Shown here: positions 11,089-21,341 of the stretch, piece after piece | Numbering within the stretch: the first letter of the stretch is position 1 | Layout of the letters: each line of letters starts with the position of its first letter | NCBI GenBank assembly: GCA_942159475.1 | Contig: OW804098.1 | Coordinates: 112,164,620 to 112,228,619, forward strand | Source: Sthenelais limicola | Taxonomy: Eukaryota > Annelida > Polychaeta > Phyllodocida > Sigalionidae | Direction: 5' to 3' | Length of the DNA stretch: 64,000 nt | Position numbers and translations under genes: made by a program | Notes under the pieces: model-generated | The model's input: the letters and a program-made list of their open reading frames with translations, nothing else | Databases searched by the model: none | What the model was told of the DNA's origin: nothing

Positions 11089-12131
11089 ATTTACATGTCA
11101 GGTAGAAATACATTATATGCAGTGATGAATATTTTGGTCTGATATGATTTAGATTTGACTTTTATTTGTAGGCTAACCACTTTCATTAGTGAGACCTACT
11201 TTAGGATATGTACAGGGAATTACAATAGTATTTCAATTAATTATAATATTGGAGCAATATAATATACAGATCATTTGCAAGTGTAATAGAGAAGGAAGGG
11301 TTAATCTCTAGCTGATGAGAGTGGCCACTTCACAAGGGTTTGATGAATACTTAGTTACCCACAGGAGCAATATAAAATATAGATCATTTGCAGGTTGAAT
11401 TGAATTGAAAAATACTTAATTTGTCTGAGGTTATACAGGTACAGGATAGACAAATAGGTGCCCAGGCTTCTGGATAAAATCCAGGTCTTCCAGCCGTCAC
11501 CTCATAGTAGAAAAGACATCTATACTAACAGAGAGACTAGCTAAAAACACATATTAACAGGGCAAGAACAAGCTAAAGTTGTAAAACATATTTTTACGTT
11601 ATAAAGCAAGTTATAAAACAGAAAATAATAATAATAATAATAATAATATCAGAACTGACTAATATCACTTCTTATGATACATAGCACCGTCAGTTTTTTA
11701 TAGACGCTCATTATATTTCCACCAAATCCCATCTTTTTCTAACATTTTTAAACATCAATATTTTCTAAATATTTTCTAAGTTATTTCCTAGTTATAAAGG
11801 TATATAGGAATAAAGGCAAAAGAAAAGGAAGTTAATAATAAAAACATATTTAGCCTATAGCCTATGTTTATGGACTTGTTTACTGGAGATGACCTGTGAC
11901 CCCGGGGCTGTGGTATTAATGTAATATTCCATGCCGTGTAGTATGGAGATCCACTCATGTACACTCTACTTGACATTGGCGGACGCTCTCACCAACATCT
12001 CGTCATTCCTCGTCTGACTTATTGCATTTTATGTTCCCCCCGTTACCTAGCAACAGAATACGGGTTAGATTCCAGGTCAGGGGATGTCCAGAAACGAGGT
12101 GGGTCGGGGTATAAGCCAGGAATTCCTCTGT
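11089..12131. other. AT-rich stretch with minor repeats only
   Basis: Two related phrases (GAGCAATATAATATACAGAT near 11251 and GAGCAATATAAAATATAGAT near 11365) and a TAA/ATA microsatellite at 11627-11649. Nothing else recognised. Confidence 0.5.
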
Positions 12132-12366
12132 GGGTCAGATGTTCAGAAAATGTACAATTGGCCTTCATCAATCCCCTCAAATTACCCAAATTTAAAACGA
12201 AAATCAGGTAATAAATACAGTTCAACATAACCAGACAGATGTATTGAATGAATGCAATACAGAATATGCTCAGATATACTCAGTATTTATCATTTTTCAA
12301 TCTAATTTAGCAGAATATGAGAGATGTGTAGAACTGTAACTTGTGAATTTTCTGAAAATCTGACCC
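12132..12366 (-). mobile_element. MITE family B copy (B6, 235 bp)
   Basis: GGGTCAGATGTTCAGAAAAT left end and inverted right end. The direct repeat is CTGT on both sides (12128-12131 and 12367-12370). This copy shows that the target is not always A/T only. Confidence 0.95.
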
Positions 12367-12378
12367 CTGTAGTGGTGT

Positions 12379-12440
12379 GGCGGGGGTGGGGGCACGGATG
12401 AGTTAGGGGGTCGGGGTGTAGGTTGGTGGGGGCAGGTGCA
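12379..12440 (+). other. G-run cluster, possible G-quadruplex
   Basis: Runs GGGGG, GGGGG, GGGGG, GGGG and GGGGG occur within about 60 bases, the spacing expected for intramolecular G4 DNA. It abuts the B6 target duplication. The following 300 bases are more GC-rich than their surroundings. Confidence 0.55.
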
Positions 12441-13447
12441 AGATGCAGTGGTATAGTTGGTAACATGATACCCGTACTGCGGTGACATTTCTTTGATTGG
12501 GATGGGTGGAAGACGGAATTCCATTAAACCTCTCGAAATCTGTCACCTCCTCATGAAAACAACAGCTGGGATAGGATGGAGGAACTCAGATTTGGGGGAC
12601 AGCTCCCCTTGTCTTATCATCATCGTCTGCACCACAAGCCTAATGGCGATCATGCAGAACACTGTAATGGCTGTGATGGCGGTCATGTATAACAGTATGT
12701 ATCAGGATGGCGGGCCTCATTACCTAAAGGAGTGGTCCTAGCTGGTCCTCCCTCCCCTATAGAACTATAGGTAGGTTGGTGGGTTAGGATGAAGTGTAGG
12801 AAGTGAATGTATAGGAGGATTTCTTTTTTTTTCATTTCTTTGAAGGTCAACAGGATGGGTTATGTAATAGTTTAATGGGTTTTTTTTGGTTTTTTTAAAT
12901 AATAGTTTAATGTTATACAAATGTGTTATTTATAGTCACGACAGTAGGTTAATGAAGTTAATAAGTCGCATAGCTAGAATTGATCATCACATTTCAGGTT
13001 TTCTTTAATCCGCCATTCTCCTCATGGTGATTGAGGAGAATGGGGAACATAAATTATCTATGAAGTTCCATGTGTAGACGCAGGTGATTTAATGATTCAA
13101 ATTATCATAAAAGTATATCTTGCATCTGCAATCTATTTATATAATATGCCAATGCAGGACTGTCTAGCTCTGCACGCTTCTCTGGACTCTTTTTGCGTTT
13201 GACATTCACTGATTAGGTCCTGATTTTGTTTCTCTCAGATAATATAGCCAGTATCCCATTACTGCAGGGATGTCAAAACCTACCAACCTGCACCTAAGAT
13301 GGCTGTCAGGAGAGAGATTTGGTTACCCGTTTAGAGTCCCAAAATTATACCAGTGTACTGTCATGTATTCACCAACTACTCGATATATTTACTGTACAAT
13401 ATGCTTGAATGTCGAATGAGACCTATCACAAATGTGAAAATTCGCAC

Positions 13448-13486
13448 AATAAAATTTATTAAAAAAAAAAAAAAAAAAAAAAAAAA
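13448..13486 (+). repeat. AATAAA plus 26-base poly(A), likely retroposition scar
   Basis: AATAAAATTTATT is followed by an uninterrupted run of 26 A. A polyadenylation signal next to a long A run suggests a retroposed transcript end. I could not define its 5' limit or a target duplication. Confidence 0.5.
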
Positions 13487-13874
13487 TAACAAATATCTTG
13501 ACAGTCTAGGCCCACACTTGAGAGAGTCGCTTCAAACGAAGTGAAAGCCTCTTGCCTCAAACCACAAAGAGTCATTATAATTCCATTAAGACAGCAATAT
13601 GTCATTATATTCCCATTAAAACACCAAGTTTTAGGACAAGAAACCGATTAGCGAAGTAGGCTGACATAACATTCTTCTCTGATCTGAGGGTTTGGACCTA
13701 GAGTGTTGCCATCCCAGGAGATATATCACATCAAGCTAGAAATAAACAGTACAAATGCGTGACTGACTATATCATTTAACTTATGTTCCTCCTGACTAAA
13801 TTCAGTAATAAGGTTTTGTACAAAAAAACAAATCGTGATGGGAAATTCTTGTGCCAGCTTTAAACTGACATACA

Positions 13875-13932
13875 ACTCCCATAATTCCATAGGAATCGAG
13901 ATTCAAGATGGCGGCCATGCAAATCCCCTATT
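13875..13932 (-). mobile_element. MITE family A, terminal fragment with ATGGCGGC and ATGCAAAT
   Basis: AAGATGGCGGC at 13905-13915 and ATGCAAAT at 13917-13924 lie within the last 30 bases of the A end. They match, letter for letter, the vertebrate YY1-type consensus and the POU octamer. Confidence 0.8.
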
Positions 13933-14291
13933 TCAGTTGAGCAGTGAAACTTGATATGAAGCATTCTTTGTGCTTCTTCTCGAAGTGAAATCTAATGGAA
14001 TGATTGAGTGGTTCTTCTATATTCTTGGTTTTTCTGACTGAGCCAAACTCTTGCTGGGGCCTGAAGCTGTACATCGCGTGATATCACTTATTATCGCTCA
14101 ACAGCGCTTCTTGTTTTGGGCGTTTTTTCAAATTTAAATTCTTGTTTTCGTGATCATGTAACAGCAGCAGAATATTGAAAACTTGAGGTCAAAAACGGAG
14201 TGGATTTGGTTAGATTGCTGTTCTTGTGGTTGTTGAGAAGGCAGTGAAATAAATGAAGAAATGAATGATGTTGTTGTCTAAAAATCCTAAT

Positions 14292-14526
14292 GGGTCGGAT
14301 TTTCAGAAAATGTAAATTTGGCAGCTCTACACATTAAGGAAATTCTCCCTAATTAGGCTGAAAAATGAAGAATGCTGGGTATATCTGAGTATATTTGGTT
14401 TCGAATTGATTTAAAGTATCAGTTTTATTATGTTAAACTGCATTTTAAAGCTCATTTTTGTCTTAATTGTGGCTTATTTGAGAGGATTGGTGAAGGCGAA
14501 TTGTACATTTTCTGACAATCTGACCC
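14292..14526 (+). mobile_element. MITE family B copy (B7, 235 bp)
   Basis: GGGTCGGATTTTCAGAAAAT left end and inverted right end, flanked by TAAT on both sides (14288-14291 and 14527-14530). Confidence 0.95.
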
Positions 14527-14642
14527 TAATACATATTTTCTCTCATTTCAGGTAAGAATATCTATATGCTATCGACACATTCCCTGTCAGGTTGATTGGG
14601 TAAGTTTGCTTTGATTTGGTTTGATAAACATATTATTGAGAT

Positions 14643-14657
14643 GGGGGGGGGGGGGGG
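14643..14657 (+). repeat. Poly(G) run
   Basis: Fifteen consecutive G, immediately before a small inverted repeat. Confidence 0.9.
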
Positions 14658-14762
14658 AATTCACCTTCAGTTATGAGGTTTTGAAGCACCTCTTTCTTGA
14701 TCTTACGATAACTTTAAAGCATATGAACGATACCACCTTTGTCATTGACTGAAGGTGAGTTA
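14658..14762. repeat. Small inverted-repeat element (about 105 bp)
   Basis: TTCACCTTCAGT at the left faces ACTGAAGGTGA at the right (arms about 14660-14672 and 14747-14758). The spacer is AT-rich. Single copy in the window. Confidence 0.6.
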
Positions 14763-15378
14763 TACACAGTGCTTTTGTCATTAGAGAGTTACGTCTAGTG
14801 GTCATAGCAACCAAGGAGTTTTTTTGCCAGTTTACTGTCAGAATTTAACTACATCATGACTCATACATTTTTATTAAAAGCATATTCTGTCGGGTCCTGT
14901 CAGAAGAACTGTCCCCGACAGACATGGTACCCATTCTCCATGTACAAAAATGGAAAATAAAAGTTTTAATAATAATGTATAATAAATCAGGTTAACTAAT
15001 TTAGGTGTCAGTGGCTAGAATATTGCACCCTCAACACACCCGTTAATTACCCTGTATATTACTAGTGCGAAAGAGACAGAATGAACAATGAAAGACAATG
15101 GGCAATCAATGACGAGCATATATGACTAGTATTGAACTTAATTTAACATAATTTTTAACAGTTGAGCCGGGGCAGGGGGCTGGGGATCATTTACTGTTAA
15201 CATGTATTTTGATAACGGTCTGGACAAATCAGTTCACGTCACCTCTTGTTCTTATAAGGGTAACTAAGTACTTGTAATAGAACTAAATTAGGTTGCGTCA
15301 GGTAGATCTGCAATAGCAGAGACTGCTAAGCTAATTCTGGATGATGTAACTTTTGAAAAGACCAGAATAAAAATACAA

Positions 15379-15425
15379 TATATATATATAATATATATAT
15401 AAATAAACCTTTTTTTTTTTTTTTA
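15379..15425. repeat. (TA)n and poly(T) low-complexity
   Basis: ATATATATAATATATATATA followed closely by a run of about 15 T. Confidence 0.95.
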
Positions 15426-15812
15426 ATCACCATAAAGTGGCTAAGAGCTAAAATAAAAATCCAATTTGAATTTTTATTGCACCCCGTTTATTGCACCTCT
15501 CTATTGGAATGCACCTATAGTATAAACTACAATACAGTAGGAAATGCCTGGTACAGCCCAACATGTCTGACTGCTGATAAGCACCGGCGTCTAGAAATAG
15601 ATGTTTTATTATACCCGTGTGTAAAGTCCTAGTTATCAACCTTTGTGCGGCCCTTTATTCGCTTCTAGTACTATTATTAACTTAAATAAGCTGTCAGTAG
15701 GCTTGATGTATTGAGGCGGAGTCTGTCTCTTCTCTCTAGTCTGTCTAATTGAGAGCTCAATTAATCTAGTCCCAGGTTGTAATTGCAATAGGGGAGTTTG
15801 AAGCTGGAGTCT

Positions 15813-15905
15813 CAGTTAACTTCAGTGAAAAACTAGAGGTTTTTATTATTTTTCAACCCATCTAAAAGTCATTTGAGGAAAGTTTTGCTTGAATGACTCT
15901 TAGGG
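15813..15905 (-). mobile_element. MITE family K, fragment left of element I
   Basis: TCTCAGTTAACTTCAGTG, AAAAACTAGAGG and TTTTTCAACCCATCTAAAAG resemble the K element at 53909. A mirrored TTTTTTAGATGGGCTGG lies on the far side of element I at 16367. Confidence 0.55.
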
Positions 15906-16366
15906 CTGGGTTCCATTAGCCGGTACTCTCCCGCTACTGCTCCTGTTACTGCTCCTGCTTCTTGATGAAAGAAGCGGGAGCAAAAGCGGGAGAGTAACGG
16001 GATGGGTGCTATCGGGCCCCGCTACAAAGCCATGTTACTTCCCACTTCTTTTGGAGCATTTTCGAAGCGTAGAGTGCTCCAGCTTCAAACAAACGTGTTT
16101 GATTTGAAGCAGCCGCTACTTGGTAGCGGGAACTAGCGAGGGCAGAAGCAGGGCAATAGCACCACTCTACACTACTTCTCACGCTACTTGATGCATTCAT
16201 TTCTATGTGAAAATAAAATGTCATCTGCTTAGATTTCTTAGTAGCGTTAGAAGTAGCGGTGGAAGTAGCGGGGCAATAGCACCCATTCCAGTATACCTTC
16301 AGGTGCTTGCTCCCGCTTCTAAAGAGAGCAATGAAACGGGAAGAGTAGCCAACCAGTTGAACCCAG
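15906..16366. mobile_element. MITE I (461 bp) with nested inner inverted repeat
   Basis: Outer ends CTGGGTTCCATTAGCCGGTA and inverted TGGTTGGCTACT-type end with GAACCCAG. Inside, GGGATGGGTGCTATCGG near 16000 faces GGGCAATAGCACCCATTCC near 16272-16290, a second inverted pair. Many AGTAGCGG/CCGCTACT units make it GC-rich compared with its surroundings. No clear target duplication was found. Confidence 0.75.
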
Positions 16367-16425
16367 TTTTTTAGATGGGCTGGAAAAAAATGGAATAAAA
16401 AGTAGAAAATGTTTATTTTTTACAA

Positions 16426-17213
16426 ATGGATGTAGTGAACCTGCAGTAGTTTGGGGTAAATAAGGATGAGAAGAGAAAACTGTTTTACCTTACTTTATTA
16501 CTAGGGTGTTAAATTACATGAATCATACAGCCAAGGAGGGAAGCATGTATGAGGAGACATTGAGCAGTAAGGAGACTACTTGCTGTACTGCAGCTACCTC
16601 AACTGGTAGCAGCTGCAGGTAGTTGCCATCTCGGCAGTTGCAGACTTGGTTGGTTGTGACCTTACCTCCCACCTGGTGACCTCCTGGGCCTAGCTTCAAA
16701 AGATGTCCTTGTTTCAACCTCTCCTGGAGTTTCCATCACTGGATATGCAGGGTGCTGGATGGGGACGCCCTCTGGAGTAGATGCCCAGAACAAGGTAAAC
16801 TCCAGATCACAGTGAATCAATAATTAAATCAGGATACAGAGAGAATACAACTTCTTTCTCAGAGGCATTTTAAAAATAAAAATTGTATAAACCTGACCCT
16901 ACACCGCAGTTCAGGTTCTCTCCAGGATGGCTTACATGTGTCCTGTGTAGGAATTTGAGTTCTTTGATCCTAGAATATACCCCTTCAATCACATCTGTGT
17001 AACAATAATTCAGCGGACTGTTAGGACATTGTCATGGTCATTATCATATGTCATGATCATAATCATTCATCATTAACTTGTATTTATTATGGGGGCATCT
17101 ATCTACTATAGAGAGAAAAGGGCCCTATAATTTTAGTGCCCTTTATAGTTTTTTTTATATTTACTTGGATGCGAAACACAAATTTTGTTGAAATATACCA
17201 CCGTCTGAAGCGA
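16426..17213. other. Intergenic stretch, nothing recognised
   Basis: No family copies, arrays or credible genes seen. The GC-rich patch near 16570-16790 has only short reading frames. Confidence 0.45.
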
Positions 17214-17293
17214 AATCATTTGCAGTAAAATAGAATCATTGGCAGTAAAATAGATTCATTTGCAATAAAATAGAATCATTGGCAGTAAAATAC
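17214..17293. repeat. 20-bp minisatellite, four units
   Basis: Unit ATCATTTGCAGTAAAATAGA, alternating TTTGCA and TTGGCA variants. Confidence 0.9.
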
Positions 17294-17549
17294 AACCCTT
17301 TGCCCAATGTACCAATAGAGAGTGAGACTAATAGAGTATAGGCTGGTGTAGCAGCAGTCAGTGTGGATGGAGACCTTCTAAGGCTGATTAGGCTGAACTT
17401 CAAAGCTTACACTAACAACATACTAGGGCAGTGTGTGGGAGTCAATGTCCAGGCAAGGGCTACGGTGGCCCATAAGCTTTATTCCCACATTTTACCAGCA
17501 GGTCTAGTCCACCTCACTGGCGTCTTCTCTTCTGTACTATACTAAATAT

Positions 17550-17860
17550 TTCAAACCTTTTTTCAAACATTAATATATCATTAACTTAAATATAGAAATA
17601 CTACTTAGATCTCCTTCATGTTTACCATCATTGGCATCAGCTGGATGTCATCTTTTCAAATATGATGCTTGTGACTCATTTCCCTTAATCATATGTGTTC
17701 CTTTCAAATGGAATATTAGACACTATGATGTTCTCATATTAATAAGCCTGGAATATCAGCAAAACTTTCATCAGGCCAAATATATCAAACCTAAATATAG
17801 ATATTATTGGAATCCGCTTTATCTCATCGACATGTGACTCATTTTCCTATAACACATCAC
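17550..17860 (+). mobile_element. MITE family E, left-truncated copy with internal rearrangement
   Basis: E interior phrases (TGTTTACCATCATTGG, TCAAATATGATG) occur, then a second TGTGACTCATTTTCCTAT and the end AACACATCAC. The left end is missing. Confidence 0.7.
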
Positions 17861-18106
17861 ATATATAATGAACCACCCGTCTTAGTGGGAGCTAATGTCT
17901 AAAAGGACCTGCACAAAGTCCAACATTTGAGCCACAGTAATTGGGTGATCGTAGTTATGGGCCACAGTACTGAGCCCTGGCCTGAGGCCTTTGTGTGTGA
18001 CCACAGTAATGAGACCAGGTCCTTCATCCTTTGAGCATAGAGGAGCTCAGCCCTATACATGTATACAGTCAGCCAGCTCAGATACGCTCATTCACCATTG
18101 GGGGAA

Positions 18107-18186
18107 GTCATCAGAACATTTACAATCCACCTTCATCAATCCTCTCAAATTACCCAAGTTTAAGACAAAAATAAGTTCCACATAAC
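18107..18186 (-). mobile_element. MITE family B, end fragment
   Basis: TCATCAGAACATTTACAATC followed by CATCAATCCTCTCAAATTAC and TTTAAGACAAAAATAAG, the first third of B. Confidence 0.75.
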
Positions 18187-18497
18187 CTTTGATCTATAGT
18201 ATTTAATCAGATTTTAGCGGGATTTACTAAAGTTATGTGGAGCTGCCTTTTTTAAGATTTTGTGTTCATTAATTTCATTAGGCATGGTAGAATGGGTGAT
18301 GTTAGCCTTCACTGAATATAATTAAATTAAATTAGTTAGTACCCCAGGTCACCGGTCAGGTGCTCTCCCCCTGGTGCCTTTGAGACTACAGACATGACTA
18401 CATTTCAGCCCTTTACATGTACACAGCCAGTCAGTCATTCACCATCGGGCAAAGTCTAAGAGTTAAAGCAGCAGTTTCAGCTATTGCGGCAAACTAA

Positions 18498-18843
18498 AGC
18501 TGTCTCTACACCACTCCTGATACCCTCTCCCGATAATGGCGACACTTGCGATTGCCATTTATTCCCCGATAGTACAGATTTCCCCGATATGTCAGGACCT
18601 GTCGGCGGCGTCAGTAAAGGCTCTACACTGGCAATGTTTGTCGGCCGACTGTCCGCGACGCACGCGGTATTTCAAACAAGTTAGAAGTGATCGGCACCTG
18701 TCGCCGACACCTGCCAATAGCTACAAGTGTCGGGAAGCCGTTGGGAAAGCCTCTACACCAACCCCGACAGTTGGCCGATAAAAGTATCGGCAGGTATCGC
18801 CAACTGTCGGCAATGCACAATCGGGAGTGGTGTATAGGCAGCT
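18498..18843. mobile_element. MITE J (346 bp, TAA target duplication)
   Basis: Ends AGCTGTCTCTACACCACTCC and, inverted, AGCTGCCTATACACCACTCC (18 of 20 identical). TAA flanks it at 18495-18497 and 18844-18846. The uninterrupted site is present in the neighbouring duplicate (CAAACTAAATCTACC, 19364-19378), with TAA once. A TAA/TTA target is typical of PIF/Harbinger elements. The interior is GC-rich with many TGTCGG/CCGACA and CTCTACAC repeats. Confidence 0.95.
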
Positions 18844-18878
18844 TAAATCTACCATATTTACTCATATATTATGACTCA

Positions 18879-18904
18879 TAAATAAATGAATAAATAAATA
18901 AATG
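18879..18904. repeat. (AAAT)n microsatellite
   Basis: ATAAATAAATGAATAAATAA and continuing; absent at the equivalent place in duplicate unit 2. Confidence 0.85.
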
Positions 18905-19044
18905 TATCAATATTTTGCGGCTATCATATGTTTATACAAGAATGTTATGGAGCCCTGTATCAAAACCAACTGAGGAATCCTCCTCATGTTTGGTCAAATA
19001 ACATTTACACTAATTAACTCAAAACCAAATATATTCAGATATGT

Positions 19045-19520
19045 TTAGCTCTAGTATTTAATCAAATTTTAGCAGCATCTAGTAAATTTATGTGGAGCTG
19101 CCTTTTTTTAATTGTTTTGTTTGAACATTTATTTGTGTAGGCATGGTAGAATGGTAGATGGTAGTTATCACTGAATCACATCCAAAATACAATTAGATTT
19201 ATTACCCCAGGTCACTAGCCAGGTGCTCACCCCCTGGTGCCTTTGTGCATAGAGGACTACATTTCAGCCCTTTACATGTCCACAGCCAGTCAGCTCAGAT
19301 AGGTTAAATCATTCACCATTGAGCAAAGTCTAAGAGTTAAAGCAGCATTTTCATCTGTTACGACAAACTAAATCTACCAAATTTACTCATATTATGACTT
19401 ATATGACTTATGTATCAATAGTTTGCGGCTATTATATGTTTATACAAGAATGTTATGAGGCCCTGTATCAAAACCAACTGAGGAATCAATCCTCCTTATG
19501 TTTGGTCAAATAACTTTTAC
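19045..19520 (+). repeat. Tandem duplication unit 2 (empty J site)
   Basis: Uninterrupted copy of unit 1. From 19341 the text GTTAAAGCAGCATTTTCATC onward resembles the left part of family K (TTAA then AGCTGCTTTCTCAGC). Confidence 0.9.
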
Positions 19521-19639
19521 ACAGAATAAAAAGAAGAAAATTTCTAGTTTTTGCCCGATGTTAACCTCTTTTGTTGCTCCACACAGACAGAGATTTGCCT
19601 GAGGATTAGTTTTTTCATTACAAAACTGCAACAACAGCC

Positions 19640-19830
19640 ACAAACTAAATATTTTCTACTTTCTGTTCCTTCTTTTCCAACCCATCAATAAGTCATTTTC
19701 CCACATTCTATTTTGGTTTTGTCCTGTTGTTTTTGCTACAGTGCTTTATAAACGTCATTCATGAGACCCGCCAAAAGCCTTTCCTGCTGTGGCATTCCTT
19801 ATTATCGCTCACTGTTGCCCGTTTTCTCTC
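19640..19830 (-). mobile_element. MITE family K, fragment in reverse
   Basis: ATTTTCTACTTTCTGTTCCT, CTTTTCCAACCCATC, GACCCGCCAAAAGCC and TTATTATCGCTCACTG are the complement of K interior phrases at 41999-42230. Confidence 0.65.
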
Positions 19831-19888
19831 AGCCGATTAGACTTTCAACTTGTGTATAGGTGTTTAGACAGAACTGAACAATAGATTC

Positions 19889-20013
19889 GAACTACAAGTG
19901 TTATTCAATGGCTCGAGTTAACAGTGTATTTCATATCCAACAAGTGGCCGTAGGTCGCGCATTGGATATGAAATACACTGTTAATGAGAGCTATTGAATT
20001 GCATGAGTAGTTC
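19889..20013. repeat. Foldback hairpin FB1
   Basis: A 38-base arm (19903-19940, ATTCAATGGCTCGAGTTAAC...) faces its complement at 19962-19999 with few mismatches; the pairing extends outward to GAACTAC/GTAGTTC. The loop at 19941-19961 contains GGCCGTAGGTC. Confidence 0.92.
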
Positions 20014-20135
20014 TAACCTTGAGTAGAGTTCTTTCTTTATACTATGAATTGGAAATAATAGAAAATCATCTTACGCTTGTATTAGGCTGGCATGTTAACC
20101 AGGTCCCTTTGTTTCTTGATGTACCGCACAGCTGA

Positions 20136-20204
20136 GTAAGCTCATCTCTGATTGGTCTCACGTCATAAATGACAGGGATATAGACCAATCACAGACAAGC
20201 TTAC
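20136..20204. repeat. Foldback hairpin FB2 with CCAAT and CRE-like motifs
   Basis: GTAAGCTCATCTCTGATTGG at the left faces CCAATCACAGACAAGCTTAC at the right. The spacer holds CACGTCATAAATGAC. Confidence 0.85.
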
Positions 20205-20620
20205 ATCAGCAGCCATCCCTTTTCATTCAATCGGTTTATACAAGGCGTACAGAACCCGCAACACTATTAGATGGGCGTCTTCTTCCCCCTCAAAGTGGCT
20301 CACCCATACAGTTGTAGTATAAATAACAAAATCATTTGTCATAATTTTTCTGACATGCTACTTTAAGAATGTCTTGGTCCACCTCGGGGTAAGGTTCTCC
20401 CCTGCCCATGAAGGTTCTCCATGTGGTTCCTTAAATGCCAACAGGAACACATAAGGCTTTGAAACATATTCTATTAAGGCTCGTCCTTTAAATGTCACTC
20501 CAATGAATAAGTAAACAACAATTTACAAATATATGCAACGCTGACCTTCATTACATATTTTCATGCTTCCCCTATAAGACCTTTAGGAAAACAGATATGT
20601 ATAAACGTGTGCCAGCTGCA
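20205..20620. other. Stretch without recognised features
   Basis: Mixed composition; no repeat family or gene recognised. Confidence 0.4.
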
Positions 20621-20624
20621 TATG

Positions 20625-20858
20625 GGTCAGATTTTCAGAAAATGTACAATTTAACTTTCCCAATCTTCTCAAATAACCCAAATTTCAGACGAAAATAAAG
20701 TTCAAAATACAGTTCAACCTAACCAAACAGATTGCTGGAATCAATGCAATGCCGGATATACTCGAATTTACCTAGTATTGATCAAATTGCAGCCTAATTT
20801 AGCAGAAGTCACTAAATGTGTCCAGCTGCCAATTGTATATTTTCTGAAAATCTGACCC
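20625..20858 (-). mobile_element. MITE family B copy (B8, 234 bp)
   Basis: Complete ends, ATAT on both sides. An E element starts 81 bases to the right. Confidence 0.95.
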
Positions 20859-20938
20859 ATATATCTATAACAAGATCATTTACATTTGCTCGTTTAATCA
20901 ATTGAAGACTGAACATGATGTTTATGTTTTCACAATAT

Positions 20939-21341
20939 GTGATCCGTTTTAGGGAAATAAGCCATAAGTCGCAAATATGATATTTTTCATAGTTTTTTTT
21001 CACAAGATCCCTTTATTGAAATGTTCTTATATTTAGGGGGTTTAGCAATTATAATCATATAAATCCATGTAACAAATCTAGGGATATTGTATTGAATATA
21101 TCCTTGCGTTTTGAAGGCCTTTGTGTATCGAGTATATTTAGTTACTTTACTGATAATTGCCCATCCACAAACATTGCAAACTTTTTTTCCAAGAATAAAA
21201 ATATCAAAAATAAAATATAGGAATACTTCTTAAATGTCCTTCATGTTAACTATCATTAGAATCAGCTTGATCTCTTTTCAAATATGATGATATCTAAAAA
21301 TCCATATTTTGCGACTTATGACTTTTCCTAAAACGGATCAC
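20939..21341 (+). mobile_element. MITE family E copy (E5, 403 bp)
   Basis: Ends GTGATCCGTTTTAGGGAAAT and inverted TTTTCCTAAAACGGATCAC. ATAT lies at 20935-20938 and 21342-21345. Both ends carry the same GATCCG variant in place of GATGTG. Confidence 0.95.

Larger units (their letters stand above)
18188..19043 (+). repeat. Tandem duplication unit 1 (with J inserted)
   Basis: Phrases AGTATTTAATCAGATTTTAG, TATGTGGAGCTGCC, GGCATGGTAGAATGG, ACCCCAGGTCAC, CAAAGTCTAAGAGTTAAAGC and ACCAACTGAGGAATC occur in this order and again in unit 2. After removing J the units are about 510 and 475 bases. Confidence 0.9.

Noticed and set aside
12493..12741. 82-codon frame in a GC-richer patch with a hydrophobic stretch (about residues 41-70), possible terminal exon
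   Set aside because: No clear splice acceptor or homology that I recognise. RNA-seq over 12.45-12.76 kb would settle it.
15788..15812. AATAGGGGAGTTTGAAG resembling a family A start
   Set aside because: Only the first 12 bases match and no A interior or partner end follows.
20136..20204. CCAAT plus CRE-like arrangement as a promoter
   Set aside because: The motifs lie in a foldback, and no gene start is visible nearby, so the repeat explains the symmetry better than a promoter does.
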